The notes: a model not told the origin generated them from the letters alone. 7,599 bases of DNA from Actinomycetota bacterium (GCA_009700155.1 WLMP01000037.1:1-7599); one strand, 5' to 3'. Shown: positions 1 through 7,528, counted from the first letter of the stretch. Program-made: numbers and translations.

Positions 1-942
1 AATGCCGTAAAAATTGCTCGTAAATTTACTAAACGATCTGCAGTTGTTGTTTTTGAACATGGATACCATGGCAGAACTAATTTAACTATGGCAATGACGG
101 CAAAGAATATGCCGTATAAAGATGGTTTTGGACCTTTTGCTCCAGAGGTATATCGCATGCCGATGGCTTATCCATATCGCTGCAGCGCATGCACTAAACC
201 TTGTGAAAGTTCTATGTTAGCTATGGTAATTCATAAAATGGAAAAGGAAATTGGTGCAAACAATATAGCTTGCATTGTTATCGAACCGATTCTTGGTGAA
301 GGTGGATTTATCGTTCCATGTAAGGGCTTTTTGCCAGGACTTGCTAAATTCTGTAAGGAAAATGGAATTGTTTTTATCGCAGATGAGGTTCAAACTGGAT
401 TTGCCAGAACTGGAGACATGTTTGCCTGTGAGGATGAATCAGTTGTTCCAGATTTAATTGTTACCGCAAAAGGAATTGCCGCCGGCTTGCCACTTGCTGG
501 TGTTACTGGAAGAGCTGAAATTATGGATTCAATTCACCTAAGTGGTTTAGGTGGGACCTACGGTGGAAACCCAGTTGCCTGTGCTGCCGCCCTTGGTGCA
601 ATTGAAATCATTGAGAAAGAAAATCTTACGGAGCGGTCAAAGAAAATTGGCAAGATTATGAGTGATGCCTTAAATCAAATGGCAAAGAAGCACTCAATTA
701 TTGGTGATGTTAGAGGCCGAGGTGCGATGCAAGCAATTGAGTTAATTAAGCCTGGCACTAATGAGCCAAATGCCGAAGCTCAAGCTGCAATTGTTAAGTA
801 TTGTGTCAGTAAAGGTGTGTTAATTCTTTCTGCTGGAACTTATGCGAATGTAATTAGATTACTACCACCACTAATTATTGATGAAGAGTTGTTAAAAGAT
901 GGACTTGCAGTATTAGATGAAGCAATAGCCTCTATCAAATAA
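1..942 (+). CDS. gabT: 4-aminobutyrate aminotransferase (GabT), 5'-truncated by window edge
   Basis: This is a PLP-dependent class III aminotransferase that converts GABA and 2-oxoglutarate to succinic semialdehyde and glutamate in the cytoplasm. Frame 1 is open from base 1, so the ATG at 88 is internal; 313 residues are visible and roughly 110-130 N-terminal residues are missing. In fragment numbering, YHGRT (residues 22-26) carries the aromatic residue that stacks on the PLP ring. EPILGEGGF (95-103) matches the GABA-transaminase EPxxGEGG motif. The Asp of ADEVQTGF (D128) binds the pyridine nitrogen, and K157 in TAKGIAAG is the Schiff-base lysine. HGYHGRTNLTM and GFGPFAPEVYR are strongly GabT-like. 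An oddity is a CxxCxxxC cluster (C61, C64, C68) after AYPYR. The gene faces the polyamine operon and ends exactly where that operon ends. A broad-specificity diamine aminotransferase is possible but less likely. Confidence 0.93.
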   Translation, partial: NAVKIARKFTKRSAVVVFEHGYHGRTNLTMAMTAKNMPYKDGFGPFAPEVYRMPMAYPYRCSACTKPCESSMLAMVIHKMEKEIGANNIACIVIEPILGEGGFIVPCKGFLPGLAKFCKENGIVFIADEVQTGFARTGDMFACEDESVVPDLIVTAKGIAAGLPLAGVTGRAEIMDSIHLSGLGGTYGGNPVACAAALGAIEIIEKENLTERSKKIGKIMSDALNQMAKKHSIIGDVRGRGAMQAIELIKPGTNEPNAEAQAAIVKYCVSKGVLILSAGTYANVIRLLPPLIIDEELLKDGLAVLDEAIASIK

Positions 943-959
943 TTAATCTCGATCTAATA
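911..959 (+). terminator. possible stem-loop across the gabT/ureohydrolase stop codons
   Basis: TATTAGAT (911-918) and ATCTAATA (952-959) are perfect 8-base inverted repeats around the abutting stop codons. With one bulged base the stem extends by GA/TC. In the gabT transcript the right arm is followed by a T-rich stretch (TATTTCTT, 960-967), which is weakly terminator-like. There is no such tract in the other direction. The arms are AT-rich and the loop is about 30 bases, so it is not a classical intrinsic terminator. Both arms encode Leu-Asp with TTA GAT codons in their own genes, so chance codon use could explain the repeat. Confidence 0.25.
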
Positions 960-1944
960 TATTTCTTGTAGGCGAGTACTTTCCACCTGATTTTTTAAAT
1001 GAAATCGCACTTAACGCCTCTAGTACTACTCGATTAGCTAAAATTGCTGTGATATCACTGCTGTCATAGGCAGGTGCAACCTCAACTACATCAATACCAA
1101 CTATTGGTAACTCCAAACAAATCCTTCTTACCGCCTCAAGTAACTCTCTGCTTGTCATTCCACCTGGCTCTGGTGTTCCAGTTCCAGGAGCCATTCCAGG
1201 ATCAACCACATCAATATCTACTGATAAAAAGACACCATCACAATCATTAGTAAGAATTTCAAATGATTCATCTAATACAGCTTTCATACCCCGATGATGA
1301 ATCTCAGTCATCTCATAAGATTTCATACCTTTACTTGCCATCCATTTAAATGTGGCATCATCTGGCCAATATCCGCGAAGCCCTAGTTGTAAAAAGCGAT
1401 CACCTCTTACCGCACCAGATTCAATTAATCTGCGCATTGGTGTGCCATGACCGATTAATGCACCAAATTGATCCTCACCAGTATCGGCATGGGCATCAAA
1501 GTGAATCATGGAAACTTTGCCTTTACCTAAGTGATTAGCAATACCGGTTACATCTGCAGATGCAACAGAGTGATCACCGCCAAGCACAACCGCAATTGCG
1601 CCAGCTTTTGATATTTTCTCAGTAGCATTTTCCAAAACTTTAAGTGAGTTCACTAAATCTCCACCAGGCATTAACAAATCACCTGCATCAAATATCTTTA
1701 ATTTTTGTAATGCATCGGTGCGAAGAGCTAAATGTGGCCGAGAGGCATCATGAGGTAAGTAATCCCCCATACGAATTGCTTGTGGACCCATCTTGGCACC
1801 TGATCTATGGGATGTTCCACTATCAATTGGTGCACCAACAATTACAACATCAGCACCTTTATAACTATCAGGTTTATCTAGATCACATCTTGGAATTCCA
1901 AGAAATGTGAAATCAGGGCCATACATATTGCCGATATTGGTCAT
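943..1944 (-). CDS. ureohydrolase of the agmatinase/guanidinobutyrase family
   Basis: This binuclear-manganese hydrolase (arginase/agmatinase superfamily, 333 aa, full length) releases urea from a guanidino substrate. All metal-ligand motifs are intact: GGDHS (H125), HFDAHADT (D150, H152, D154) and SVDIDVVDP (D243, D245). The substrate-side motifs GHGT (165-168) and TGTPEPGG (255-262) are also present. If the substrate is agmatine the product is putrescine, the likely cargo of the adjacent transporter. If it is 4-guanidinobutyrate the product is GABA, the substrate of the convergent gabT. Motifs alone do not decide between these, so I give no gene symbol. It is the last gene of the minus-strand operon; its ATG overlaps the potC stop (ATGA, 1941-1944), which implies translational coupling. 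A GAAAGAAG purine stretch just upstream could serve as its ribosome binding site. Its TAA directly abuts the gabT TAA. Confidence 0.9.
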   Translation of the reverse strand: MTNIGNMYGPDFTFLGIPRCDLDKPDSYKGADVVIVGAPIDSGTSHRSGAKMGPQAIRMGDYLPHDASRPHLALRTDALQKLKIFDAGDLLMPGGDLVNSLKVLENATEKISKAGAIAVVLGGDHSVASADVTGIANHLGKGKVSMIHFDAHADTGEDQFGALIGHGTPMRRLIESGAVRGDRFLQLGLRGYWPDDATFKWMASKGMKSYEMTEIHHRGMKAVLDESFEILTNDCDGVFLSVDIDVVDPGMAPGTGTPEPGGMTSRELLEAVRRICLELPIVGIDVVEVAPAYDSSDITAILANRVVLEALSAISFKKSGGKYSPTRNILDRD

Positions 1945-2768
1945 GACTTCTTTCGTTGACGACTTACTACTTGTCCTACTATGACAATAATTAATGCAAT
2001 GAAAAACATAGCACTACCAATTACATTTGCCTGCGCTGGAATACCACGGGCAGCTGAGACATAAACAAACTTAGGAAATGTGGAGACAATTCCGGAATTA
2101 AAGTTTGTAATAATAAAGTCATCAAAGGATAGAGAAAAGGCAAGCAAAGCAGCTCCGGCAATACCTGGCATGACAAGCGGCAAGGTGACATACCTAAATG
2201 TCTCTCGCTCATTCGCATATAGATCCATCGCAGCTTGCTCTAGTCGAGGATCTAAAGATGCAATACGTGCTTTCACAGTTACAACAACAAATGAAATACA
2301 AAACATTACGTGCGCAATAACTACTGTCCAAAACCCTGGATTAATCCGAAGATTTAAGAACATAGCAAGCAAAGATGCACCAAGTACTACCTCCGGTGTT
2401 GCCATAGGTAGAAAGATCAAAAGGTTAGTAGTTTTTCTTCCCCTAAACTTATGTCGGCCGAGTGCGAATGCGATCATCGTTCCTAATATTGTCGCTAGTA
2501 CTGTTGAAATAACTCCGATTTGAAGTGAGTTAACTACCGACTCACATACTTGCGGTGCTCCACATGGATTTTTCCAATTCTCTAGCGTAAATCCTTGCCA
2601 AACAAGATTGCTTTTACCAGCATCATTAAATGAAAATGCGAATGTGTAGGCAACTGGAATGAACAGGTAGAAAAATGCAACTCCGGCATAGATTCGAATT
2701 AAGTTTCTAGAAAACCACCTAGATGCGCGATGGCTAAGTGAAGGCCTTGGAGCGGCAACTTTTGTCAT
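1941..2768 (-). CDS. potC: polyamine ABC transporter permease PotC
   Basis: Second inner-membrane permease of a spermidine/putrescine-type ABC importer, 275 aa, the usual length for PotC. Hydrophobic segments near residues 24-46, 80-104, 115-139, 146-167, 198-216 and 246-268 fit the six-helix fold. The cytoplasmic EAA coupling loop is visible at 177-202: EQAAMDLYAN, then the conserved run through TLPLVMPG that docks onto PotA. The first extracytoplasmic loop contains two cysteines (C69, C75) that could form a disulfide. The start ATG overlaps the potB stop as ATGA (2765-2768), and its own stop overlaps the ureohydrolase start in the same way, so the three genes are probably translated in a coupled manner. 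A GGATGAG stretch upstream may act as the ribosome binding site. Confidence 0.93.
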   Translation of the reverse strand: MTKVAAPRPSLSHRASRWFSRNLIRIYAGVAFFYLFIPVAYTFAFSFNDAGKSNLVWQGFTLENWKNPCGAPQVCESVVNSLQIGVISTVLATILGTMIAFALGRHKFRGRKTTNLLIFLPMATPEVVLGASLLAMFLNLRINPGFWTVVIAHVMFCISFVVVTVKARIASLDPRLEQAAMDLYANERETFRYVTLPLVMPGIAGAALLAFSLSFDDFIITNFNSGIVSTFPKFVYVSAARGIPAQANVIGSAMFFIALIIVIVGQVVSRQRKKS

Positions 2769-3667
2769 ACCAGCTCATCCGTTCCGGACTTACGAATATA
2801 TAAAGTAACTAGAATCAAAATGGTTGCCATTAATGTAAAAGAAAGTGCTGCAGCAGTTGGGTAATCTACTACTGCAAAAAATCTTGATTCAATAACATTT
2901 CCGATCATTTTGGTATTTGGATTACCCAAAATTGCGGCATTGACATAATCACCAGCTGCTGGAATGAAAGTTAGTAATGTTCCTGCAACTAGTCCTGGCA
3001 TAGATAGTGGCAAGGTAACTTTTCTAAAGGTAGTTAAGCCATTTGCATATAGATCCCCTGAAGCTTCTAGAGTTCTAGGATCAATCCGCTCAAGACTTGC
3101 ATACAGCGGCAGTGTCATGAATGGTAAGAAGTTATAGGCAAGTCCGATAACAACTGCAGCAGGTGTGTTATTTATTCTAAAAGTTTCATCTATAAAGGGT
3201 ATGACTTTTATCGCTGAAACAACTGGCCCAGAGTCTGCCAGGATTTGAGTCCAAGCGACTGTTCTTAGAAGAAAAGATGTAAAGAAAGGTGCAATAACTA
3301 GAACCAGTAATATGTTTCTATACTTCCCAGATTTAAATGCAATGGCATACGCAAGTGGATATGCGATTGCTAATGCCAATATTGTTGCAAGGCCTGCATA
3401 AACAAATGATCTTAAGTACTGTTCTTTACTCACTAAAAATGCATCGATGTAATTTGCAAATCTAAGCTCTTGAACATAGGTACCAATTTGTGAACCCTCA
3501 GGCCTGACCATAGTTGAAGTGCTGGCGAGTGAAAAAATAGGAATAATAAAAAATGTAATTAACCAAATCAATCCGGGAGCTAACAGAATGTATGGGGTTA
3601 AAGATCTTCTTTTTAAACCACTGCCCGAATCTGTGTGGCTCTTACTTAAGCCATGCAAAAATGCCAT
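2765..3667 (-). CDS. potB: polyamine ABC transporter permease PotB
   Basis: First inner-membrane permease of the polyamine importer, 300 aa. The N-terminus is basic (KRR at 19-21) and is followed by a long hydrophobic helix (26-48). Further hydrophobic segments lie near 87-111, 118-143, 169-192, 222-245 and 270-293. The EAA loop at about 201-225 (EASGDLYAN, then TLPLSMPG) closely parallels that of PotC, as expected for a heterodimeric PotB-PotC pore, with each loop contacting one PotA subunit. APFFTSFLLRTVAW (126-139) is a typical PotB/PotH-like stretch. The ATG at 3667 is 3 bases after the potA stop, with GAAGAG six bases upstream inside the last potA codons as a plausible ribosome binding site. 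It overlaps potC by four bases. Confidence 0.93.
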   Translation of the reverse strand: MAFLHGLSKSHTDSGSGLKRRSLTPYILLAPGLIWLITFFIIPIFSLASTSTMVRPEGSQIGTYVQELRFANYIDAFLVSKEQYLRSFVYAGLATILALAIAYPLAYAIAFKSGKYRNILLVLVIAPFFTSFLLRTVAWTQILADSGPVVSAIKVIPFIDETFRINNTPAAVVIGLAYNFLPFMTLPLYASLERIDPRTLEASGDLYANGLTTFRKVTLPLSMPGLVAGTLLTFIPAAGDYVNAAILGNPNTKMIGNVIESRFFAVVDYPTAAALSFTLMATILILVTLYIRKSGTDELV

Positions 3668-3670
3668 TGA

Positions 3671-4801
3671 TTACTCTTCGTCATCAAGATCGGAGCCAGC
3701 GTTAATATCTTGAGCACCATCTAATGCAAAGGTGTGCTCTGCATCCCACTCAAGTGAGACCTTATCGCCAACACGAAGATCATGTAATCCTTCATCATTT
3801 TGTTCAAAAACTACTAAATCTAAATCCCATGGTGCTTTCACTAAGTACTGGGTAGATGTGCCAACAAATGATCGATCGATTACAACACAATCTTTGATTG
3901 AATTAATACCATTATCATCTAAGCGTAATTTCTCTGGCCGAACTCCTACGAAAACTGAATCATTATCAGTCGCAACCCTTGAAAGCGGTACTTCAAAAGT
4001 ATGACCCTTAGCAGAGACAACAGCTTTACCATTTGCCCGATTAGTTACTTTTCCTTTGATCAAATTACATTGACCTAGAAAGTTAGCAACAAATGCAGTT
4101 TTTGGTGCCTCATAAAGCTCGGTAGCACTTCCCATCTGTTCAATCTTTCCCTGATTCATAACCGCAATAGTGTCAGCCATAGTCATAGCCTCTTCTTGGT
4201 CATGAGTTACATGGATAAAGGTAATTCCTACTTCAGTTTGAATTCGCTTTAACTCAATTTGCATCTGCCGTCTAAGTTTTAAATCAAGAGCGCCAAGTGG
4301 TTCATCTAATAACAAGACCTCTGGCCGGTTAACAATTGCTCTAGCAACTGCAATGCGCTGTTGTTGGCCACCTGATAGTTGATTTGGCTTTCGTTGCGCA
4401 AGGTGTCCCATCTCTACAAGATTCAAAGCATTTTCAACCTCAGTCTTAACATCTTTAAGTCCACGCCGTCTTAATCCAAATGCAATATTTTCAAATATTG
4501 TTAAGTGCGGAAACAATGCATAATTTTGAAAAACAGTATTTACATTTCGCCGATATGATTTTTGAGTTGTGATATCAGTATCGCCAATAGAGATTGTGCC
4601 TGCCGATGGCTCCTCTAAACCAGCCACCATTCGAAGTGTTGTGGTTTTACCGCAACCAGATGGCCCAAGGAGTGCAAAGAATGAACCATCTGGTACTACT
4701 AAAGACAAATCATCTACAGCACAAAAATCACCATAGTGCTTAGAGACTCGATCTAGTTTTAAGTCACCAGTATCTTGCGAAACTTTACTGTTCGCCATCA
4801 C
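3671..4801 (-). CDS. potA: polyamine ABC transporter ATPase PotA
   Basis: ATP-binding subunit that powers polyamine import from the cytoplasmic face, 376 aa. Counting from the GTG at 4801: Walker A GPSGCGKT (46-53), Q-loop glutamine in VFQNYALFPH (Q92), signature LSGGQ (142-146), Walker B VLLLDE (162-167), D-loop ALD (171-173) and the switch histidine in THD (H200). All are intact. Residues from about 280 onward form the TOBE-like regulatory domain typical of PotA/MalK-type ATPases, ending in an acidic tail (DLDDEE). The start is ambiguous between GTG 4801 and the adjacent ATG 4798. The only Shine-Dalgarno-like AAGGA (4821-4817) is 15-18 bases upstream, unusually far, and lies in the loop of a potential hairpin. 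It follows potD by about 32 bases and precedes potB by 3. Confidence 0.95.
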   Translation of the reverse strand: MMANSKVSQDTGDLKLDRVSKHYGDFCAVDDLSLVVPDGSFFALLGPSGCGKTTTLRMVAGLEEPSAGTISIGDTDITTQKSYRRNVNTVFQNYALFPHLTIFENIAFGLRRRGLKDVKTEVENALNLVEMGHLAQRKPNQLSGGQQQRIAVARAIVNRPEVLLLDEPLGALDLKLRRQMQIELKRIQTEVGITFIHVTHDQEEAMTMADTIAVMNQGKIEQMGSATELYEAPKTAFVANFLGQCNLIKGKVTNRANGKAVVSAKGHTFEVPLSRVATDNDSVFVGVRPEKLRLDDNGINSIKDCVVIDRSFVGTSTQYLVKAPWDLDLVVFEQNDEGLHDLRVGDKVSLEWDAEHTFALDGAQDINAGSDLDDEE

Positions 4802-4803
4802 CG

Positions 4804-4827
4804 GATACTTATCTGATCCTTAGTATC
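4804..4827 (-). promoter_or_regulatory. candidate hairpin in the potD-potA gap enclosing the potA SD-like site
   Basis: In the minus-strand transcript GATACT (4827-4822) can pair with AGTATC (4809-4804), a 6-bp stem with a 12-base loop that contains the AAGGA Shine-Dalgarno-like motif. An alternative and exclusive pairing, GGAT (4819-4816) with ATCC (4806-4803), would mask that motif. No T-tract follows, so it is not an intrinsic terminator. It could set the ratio of PotD to PotABC. It is seen as a repeat only; any function is inference. Confidence 0.3.
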
Positions 4828-4833
4828 TCGAAC

Positions 4834-6033
4834 TTAATTACCGATAGCTTCGTCAAAAGCTGTCTGGAATTTAGTTGACTCATCTGCAGAAAGGGATCTA
4901 AATACCTTTACCTTTTCCAATGTCGCTGCATCAGGGAATATGTAAGGGCTATTTCCTAACTCAGGATCAATTTTTTCTAGCTCAGGTTGAGCAGCCTCAA
5001 CTGGGCAGATGTAGTTCACATAAGCTGCAACCTCAGCTGCAACTGCTGGTTCGTAGTAGTAATTCATTAAGCTTTCAGCATTCTTCTTATGGGTTGATGT
5101 TGATGGAATCAACATATTATCGCTCCATAATGTTCCGCCAGATTCTGGAATAGCAAAGTCAAACTTGCCATCACTTTCTGCACGAAGAATAAAGATATCG
5201 CCAGACCAGCCAATAACCGCGTTGGCATCCCCACGCTTTAGATCCTCAGAGTAAGAGTTACCTTTTACCTGGCGAATAAATCCATCAGAAATTTTGCCTT
5301 TGAAGAAATCAATTGCATTCATGAACTGATCCTCGGTGAAATTTGAGGATGGATCTACACCTTGGTAAAGCATAATTACACCAATTGTGTCTCTTAGTTC
5401 AGATAAAACTACAACCTTGCCCTTATTAGCTGGTACAAATAAATCTTCCATAGTACGAACGCCCTTTGGAAGTTTTTGAGTATTCCAACCAAAACCAGCA
5501 AAACCTGATTGCCAAGTTAGTGAGTATTCACGGCCCTTGTCATAGCCAACATTCGCTAGCACCTCACGAATATTTGATTTGTTTGGCACATTTTTTGGAT
5601 CTAACTTTTGAGCATATCCCTGCTCAATAAATCTAGCTGCCATCCAATCTGTTGGCGTAACAATGTCGTATCCGATATCAGATCCGATTGAAAGCTGACC
5701 TTGTACTTTTCCGTAAAATGTATTGTTGTCATCAATTGCTTCTTCATAGGTTGCTTTAATTCCACTTTTTTGCTCAAAGGCAGCAAGTGTTGGATAAATC
5801 TTTGTATCCTCATCAAAATCCAAATACAAAGGCCAGTTTGCCCAGCGAACAATCTTTTCTGTATCACTTACATCTACTACTGCCTCTAATCCTGTAGATG
5901 AACCTGTTCCGCATGCTGCTAATAATCCAGCTGCTGAGGCTGCACCGACGCCAGCAAATAATGAACGACGAGTTAATTGTGCTCGGATAATTGCACGAGC
6001 TTCTGGGGAGAGTGATTTCTTATCTTTCTTCAT
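4834..6033 (-). CDS. potD: polyamine-binding lipoprotein PotD, Tat-type signal
   Basis: Extracytoplasmic solute-binding protein of the spermidine/putrescine family, 399 aa, which captures the polyamine and delivers it to PotBC. The N-terminus has a twin-arginine motif (TRRSLF, 21-26), a hydrophobic stretch and a lipobox LAAC with C41 as the lipidated residue, so it is probably folded before export and then membrane-anchored. The mature part shows PotD landmarks: ANWPLY (65-70), YDIVTPTDWM (122-131), IGWSGD (274-279) and GGTLWSDNMLIP (299-310). W303 and D305 of the last motif match the positions of the amine-binding Trp and Asp in E. coli PotD. This supports a di- or polyamine ligand; putrescine versus spermidine or agmatine cannot be told. 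The ATG at 6033 follows GAAAG by seven bases. It lies 62 bases after patD and 32 before potA. Confidence 0.95.
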   Translation of the reverse strand: MKKDKKSLSPEARAIIRAQLTRRSLFAGVGAASAAGLLAACGTGSSTGLEAVVDVSDTEKIVRWANWPLYLDFDEDTKIYPTLAAFEQKSGIKATYEEAIDDNNTFYGKVQGQLSIGSDIGYDIVTPTDWMAARFIEQGYAQKLDPKNVPNKSNIREVLANVGYDKGREYSLTWQSGFAGFGWNTQKLPKGVRTMEDLFVPANKGKVVVLSELRDTIGVIMLYQGVDPSSNFTEDQFMNAIDFFKGKISDGFIRQVKGNSYSEDLKRGDANAVIGWSGDIFILRAESDGKFDFAIPESGGTLWSDNMLIPSTSTHKKNAESLMNYYYEPAVAAEVAAYVNYICPVEAAQPELEKIDPELGNSPYIFPDAATLEKVKVFRSLSADESTKFQTAFDEAIGN

Positions 6034-6049
6034 TAGGTCACTTTCTTTT

Positions 6050-6077
6050 CTCTAGTCGGATGGGTCGGTTACTAAAG
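6050..6077 (-). promoter_or_regulatory. candidate RNA hairpin in the patD-potD gap
   Basis: In the minus-strand transcript CTTTAGT (6077-6071) pairs with ACTAGAG (6056-6050), a 7-bp stem with one G-U pair and a 14-base loop. It ends 16 bases before the potD start and is followed by a purine-rich AAAAGAAAG, not a T-tract, so it is unlikely to terminate transcription. It could protect or process the potD message. No convincing separate promoter for potD is visible in this 62-base gap. Confidence 0.3.
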
Positions 6078-6095
6078 GGAATGTGGGGAAATCTA

Positions 6096-7523
6096 TCAGG
6101 CGTTGAGGTTAGTCATCACATGTTTGATGCGAGTGTATTCCTCAAATCCATAAGCAGAAAGGTCTTTGCCGGTTCCTGAGTGCTTAAATCCACCATGTGG
6201 CATCTCCGCCACCATTGGGATATGGGTATTTATCCACACGCAACCAAAATCAAATGCTTTAGCCATTCTCATTGCCCGGCCATGATCCTTTGTCCAAACA
6301 CTTGAAGCCAAGCCGTACTTAACGCCATTGGCATGGCGTACCGCCTCAGCCTCATCAGTGAACTTCTGCACGGTAATGACAGGTGCAAAAATCTCATTTT
6401 GAATCATCTCATCACTTTGTTTTAGATCTGCAACCACAGTTGGGTTCCAGAAATAGCCAGGGCGCTTAATTGCAGTACCTCCTGCTGTTACTCGAGCATG
6501 CGCAGGTACACGATCTAAAAATCCTTGAACTCTTGCTAATTGGTTTGCATTATTTACTGGGCCAACTAGTACATCCTCATCTGGCATACCAACTTTAATT
6601 ACATTTTTAGCTTGCTCAGTTAGAAGTGCTACTACATCTTCATATGCGCTAGCTTCAACTAAAACTCTTGTAGCAGCGGTGCAATCTTGACCTGCGTTAA
6701 AGTAACCAGCAACTGCTATCCACTCACATGCAGCTTGCAGATTTGCATCATCAAAAATCACAACTGGTGCCTTACCACCTAACTCTAAATGTAGTTTTTT
6801 AAGATCTTTTGCGGCACTAGATGCAACCTCCATGCCAGCTCGAACTGAACCGGTGATTGAAACCATTTGTGGAATCTCATGTTCAATTAAAGCTCTACCA
6901 GTATCCCTATCGCCGACAACAACATTTATTACTCCCTCTGGTAAAAACTCTTGCATCAACTCTGCCATCCACAATGTTGAAACTGGCGTGGTATCACTTG
7001 GCTTAAGCACAACTGTATTTCCAGCAGCAATTGCTGGTGCCCACTTCCATACCGCCATCATCATTGGATAATTCCAAGGAGTAACTTGAGCACAAACTCC
7101 AATTGGTTCACGACGAATAAATGATGTGTGACCTTTAAAGTATTCAGCTGCAGATTTGCCCTCTAGATTTCTTGCTGCACCAGCGAAAAATCTAATTTGA
7201 TCAAGCATCGGACCAATCTCTTCTGCTCTAGTAACAGCAATCGGCTTACCGGTATTTTCAGATTCAATTCCGATTAACTCTTCACTTCTAGCTTCAATTG
7301 CATCTGCGATTTTATTAATCGCCTTCTGGCGCTCACCAGGTGTTGACTCTTTCCATACCTCAAATGCACCTGCTGCTGCCTGCATCGCCTTATCAACATC
7401 GGCGGCATTAGAGACAGGAGCTTTGGCAAAAACTTCTCCAGTTGCTGGATTAATTAAATCTTGGACTTTATCTGAAGTGGCACTTACCTTTTTACCATTA
7501 ACAAAATTTTGCAGAGTTCTCAC
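6096..7523 (-). CDS. patD: gamma-aminobutyraldehyde dehydrogenase (PatD type)
   Basis: NAD-dependent aldehyde dehydrogenase that oxidises 4-aminobutyraldehyde, the product of putrescine deamination, to GABA in the cytoplasm. From the GTG at 7523 it has 475 aa, the normal length. Catalytic residues are present: N151 in TPWNYP, K174 in LKPSD, the general base E247 in LELGGK, and the nucleophile C281 in NAGQDCTAATR (codon 6683-6681). GQDCTAA around the cysteine is characteristic of the YdcW/PatD branch rather than generic ALDHs. The reading frame extends upstream to a TTG at 7541, but AAGGAG (7534-7529) sits five bases before the GTG, which makes GTG the likely start. It is first in the operon with potDABC. 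A guanidinobutyraldehyde or betaine-aldehyde dehydrogenase activity is a less likely alternative. Confidence 0.92.
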   Translation of the reverse strand: MRTLQNFVNGKKVSATSDKVQDLINPATGEVFAKAPVSNAADVDKAMQAAAGAFEVWKESTPGERQKAINKIADAIEARSEELIGIESENTGKPIAVTRAEEIGPMLDQIRFFAGAARNLEGKSAAEYFKGHTSFIRREPIGVCAQVTPWNYPMMMAVWKWAPAIAAGNTVVLKPSDTTPVSTLWMAELMQEFLPEGVINVVVGDRDTGRALIEHEIPQMVSITGSVRAGMEVASSAAKDLKKLHLELGGKAPVVIFDDANLQAACEWIAVAGYFNAGQDCTAATRVLVEASAYEDVVALLTEQAKNVIKVGMPDEDVLVGPVNNANQLARVQGFLDRVPAHARVTAGGTAIKRPGYFWNPTVVADLKQSDEMIQNEIFAPVITVQKFTDEAEAVRHANGVKYGLASSVWTKDHGRAMRMAKAFDFGCVWINTHIPMVAEMPHGGFKHSGTGKDLSAYGFEEYTRIKHVMTNLNA

Positions 7524-7528
7524 AACAG

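Noticed and set aside
88..90. ATG at 88 as the start of gabT
   Set aside because: The frame continues to base 1 with conserved GabT sequence (the YHGRT motif is upstream of this ATG), so it is an internal methionine.
1350..1910. Short plus-strand open frames opposite the ureohydrolase
   Set aside because: They are antisense shadows of a conserved enzyme frame and are rich in His, Gln and Leu, as expected from reverse-complement codons.
2080..2523. 147-codon open frame on the plus strand
   Set aside because: It lies entirely antisense inside potC, whose membrane-protein reading frame is well supported. The translation has no recognisable domain and no convincing ribosome binding site.
5601..5867. 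88-codon minus-strand frame inside potD
   Set aside because: It is in another frame within the conserved PotD coding sequence and has no independent support.
6057..6070. Repeated CCGAC pentamers between patD and potD as a regulator site
   Set aside because: Two copies of five bases in a short stretch are too weak, and they fall in the loop of the candidate hairpin.
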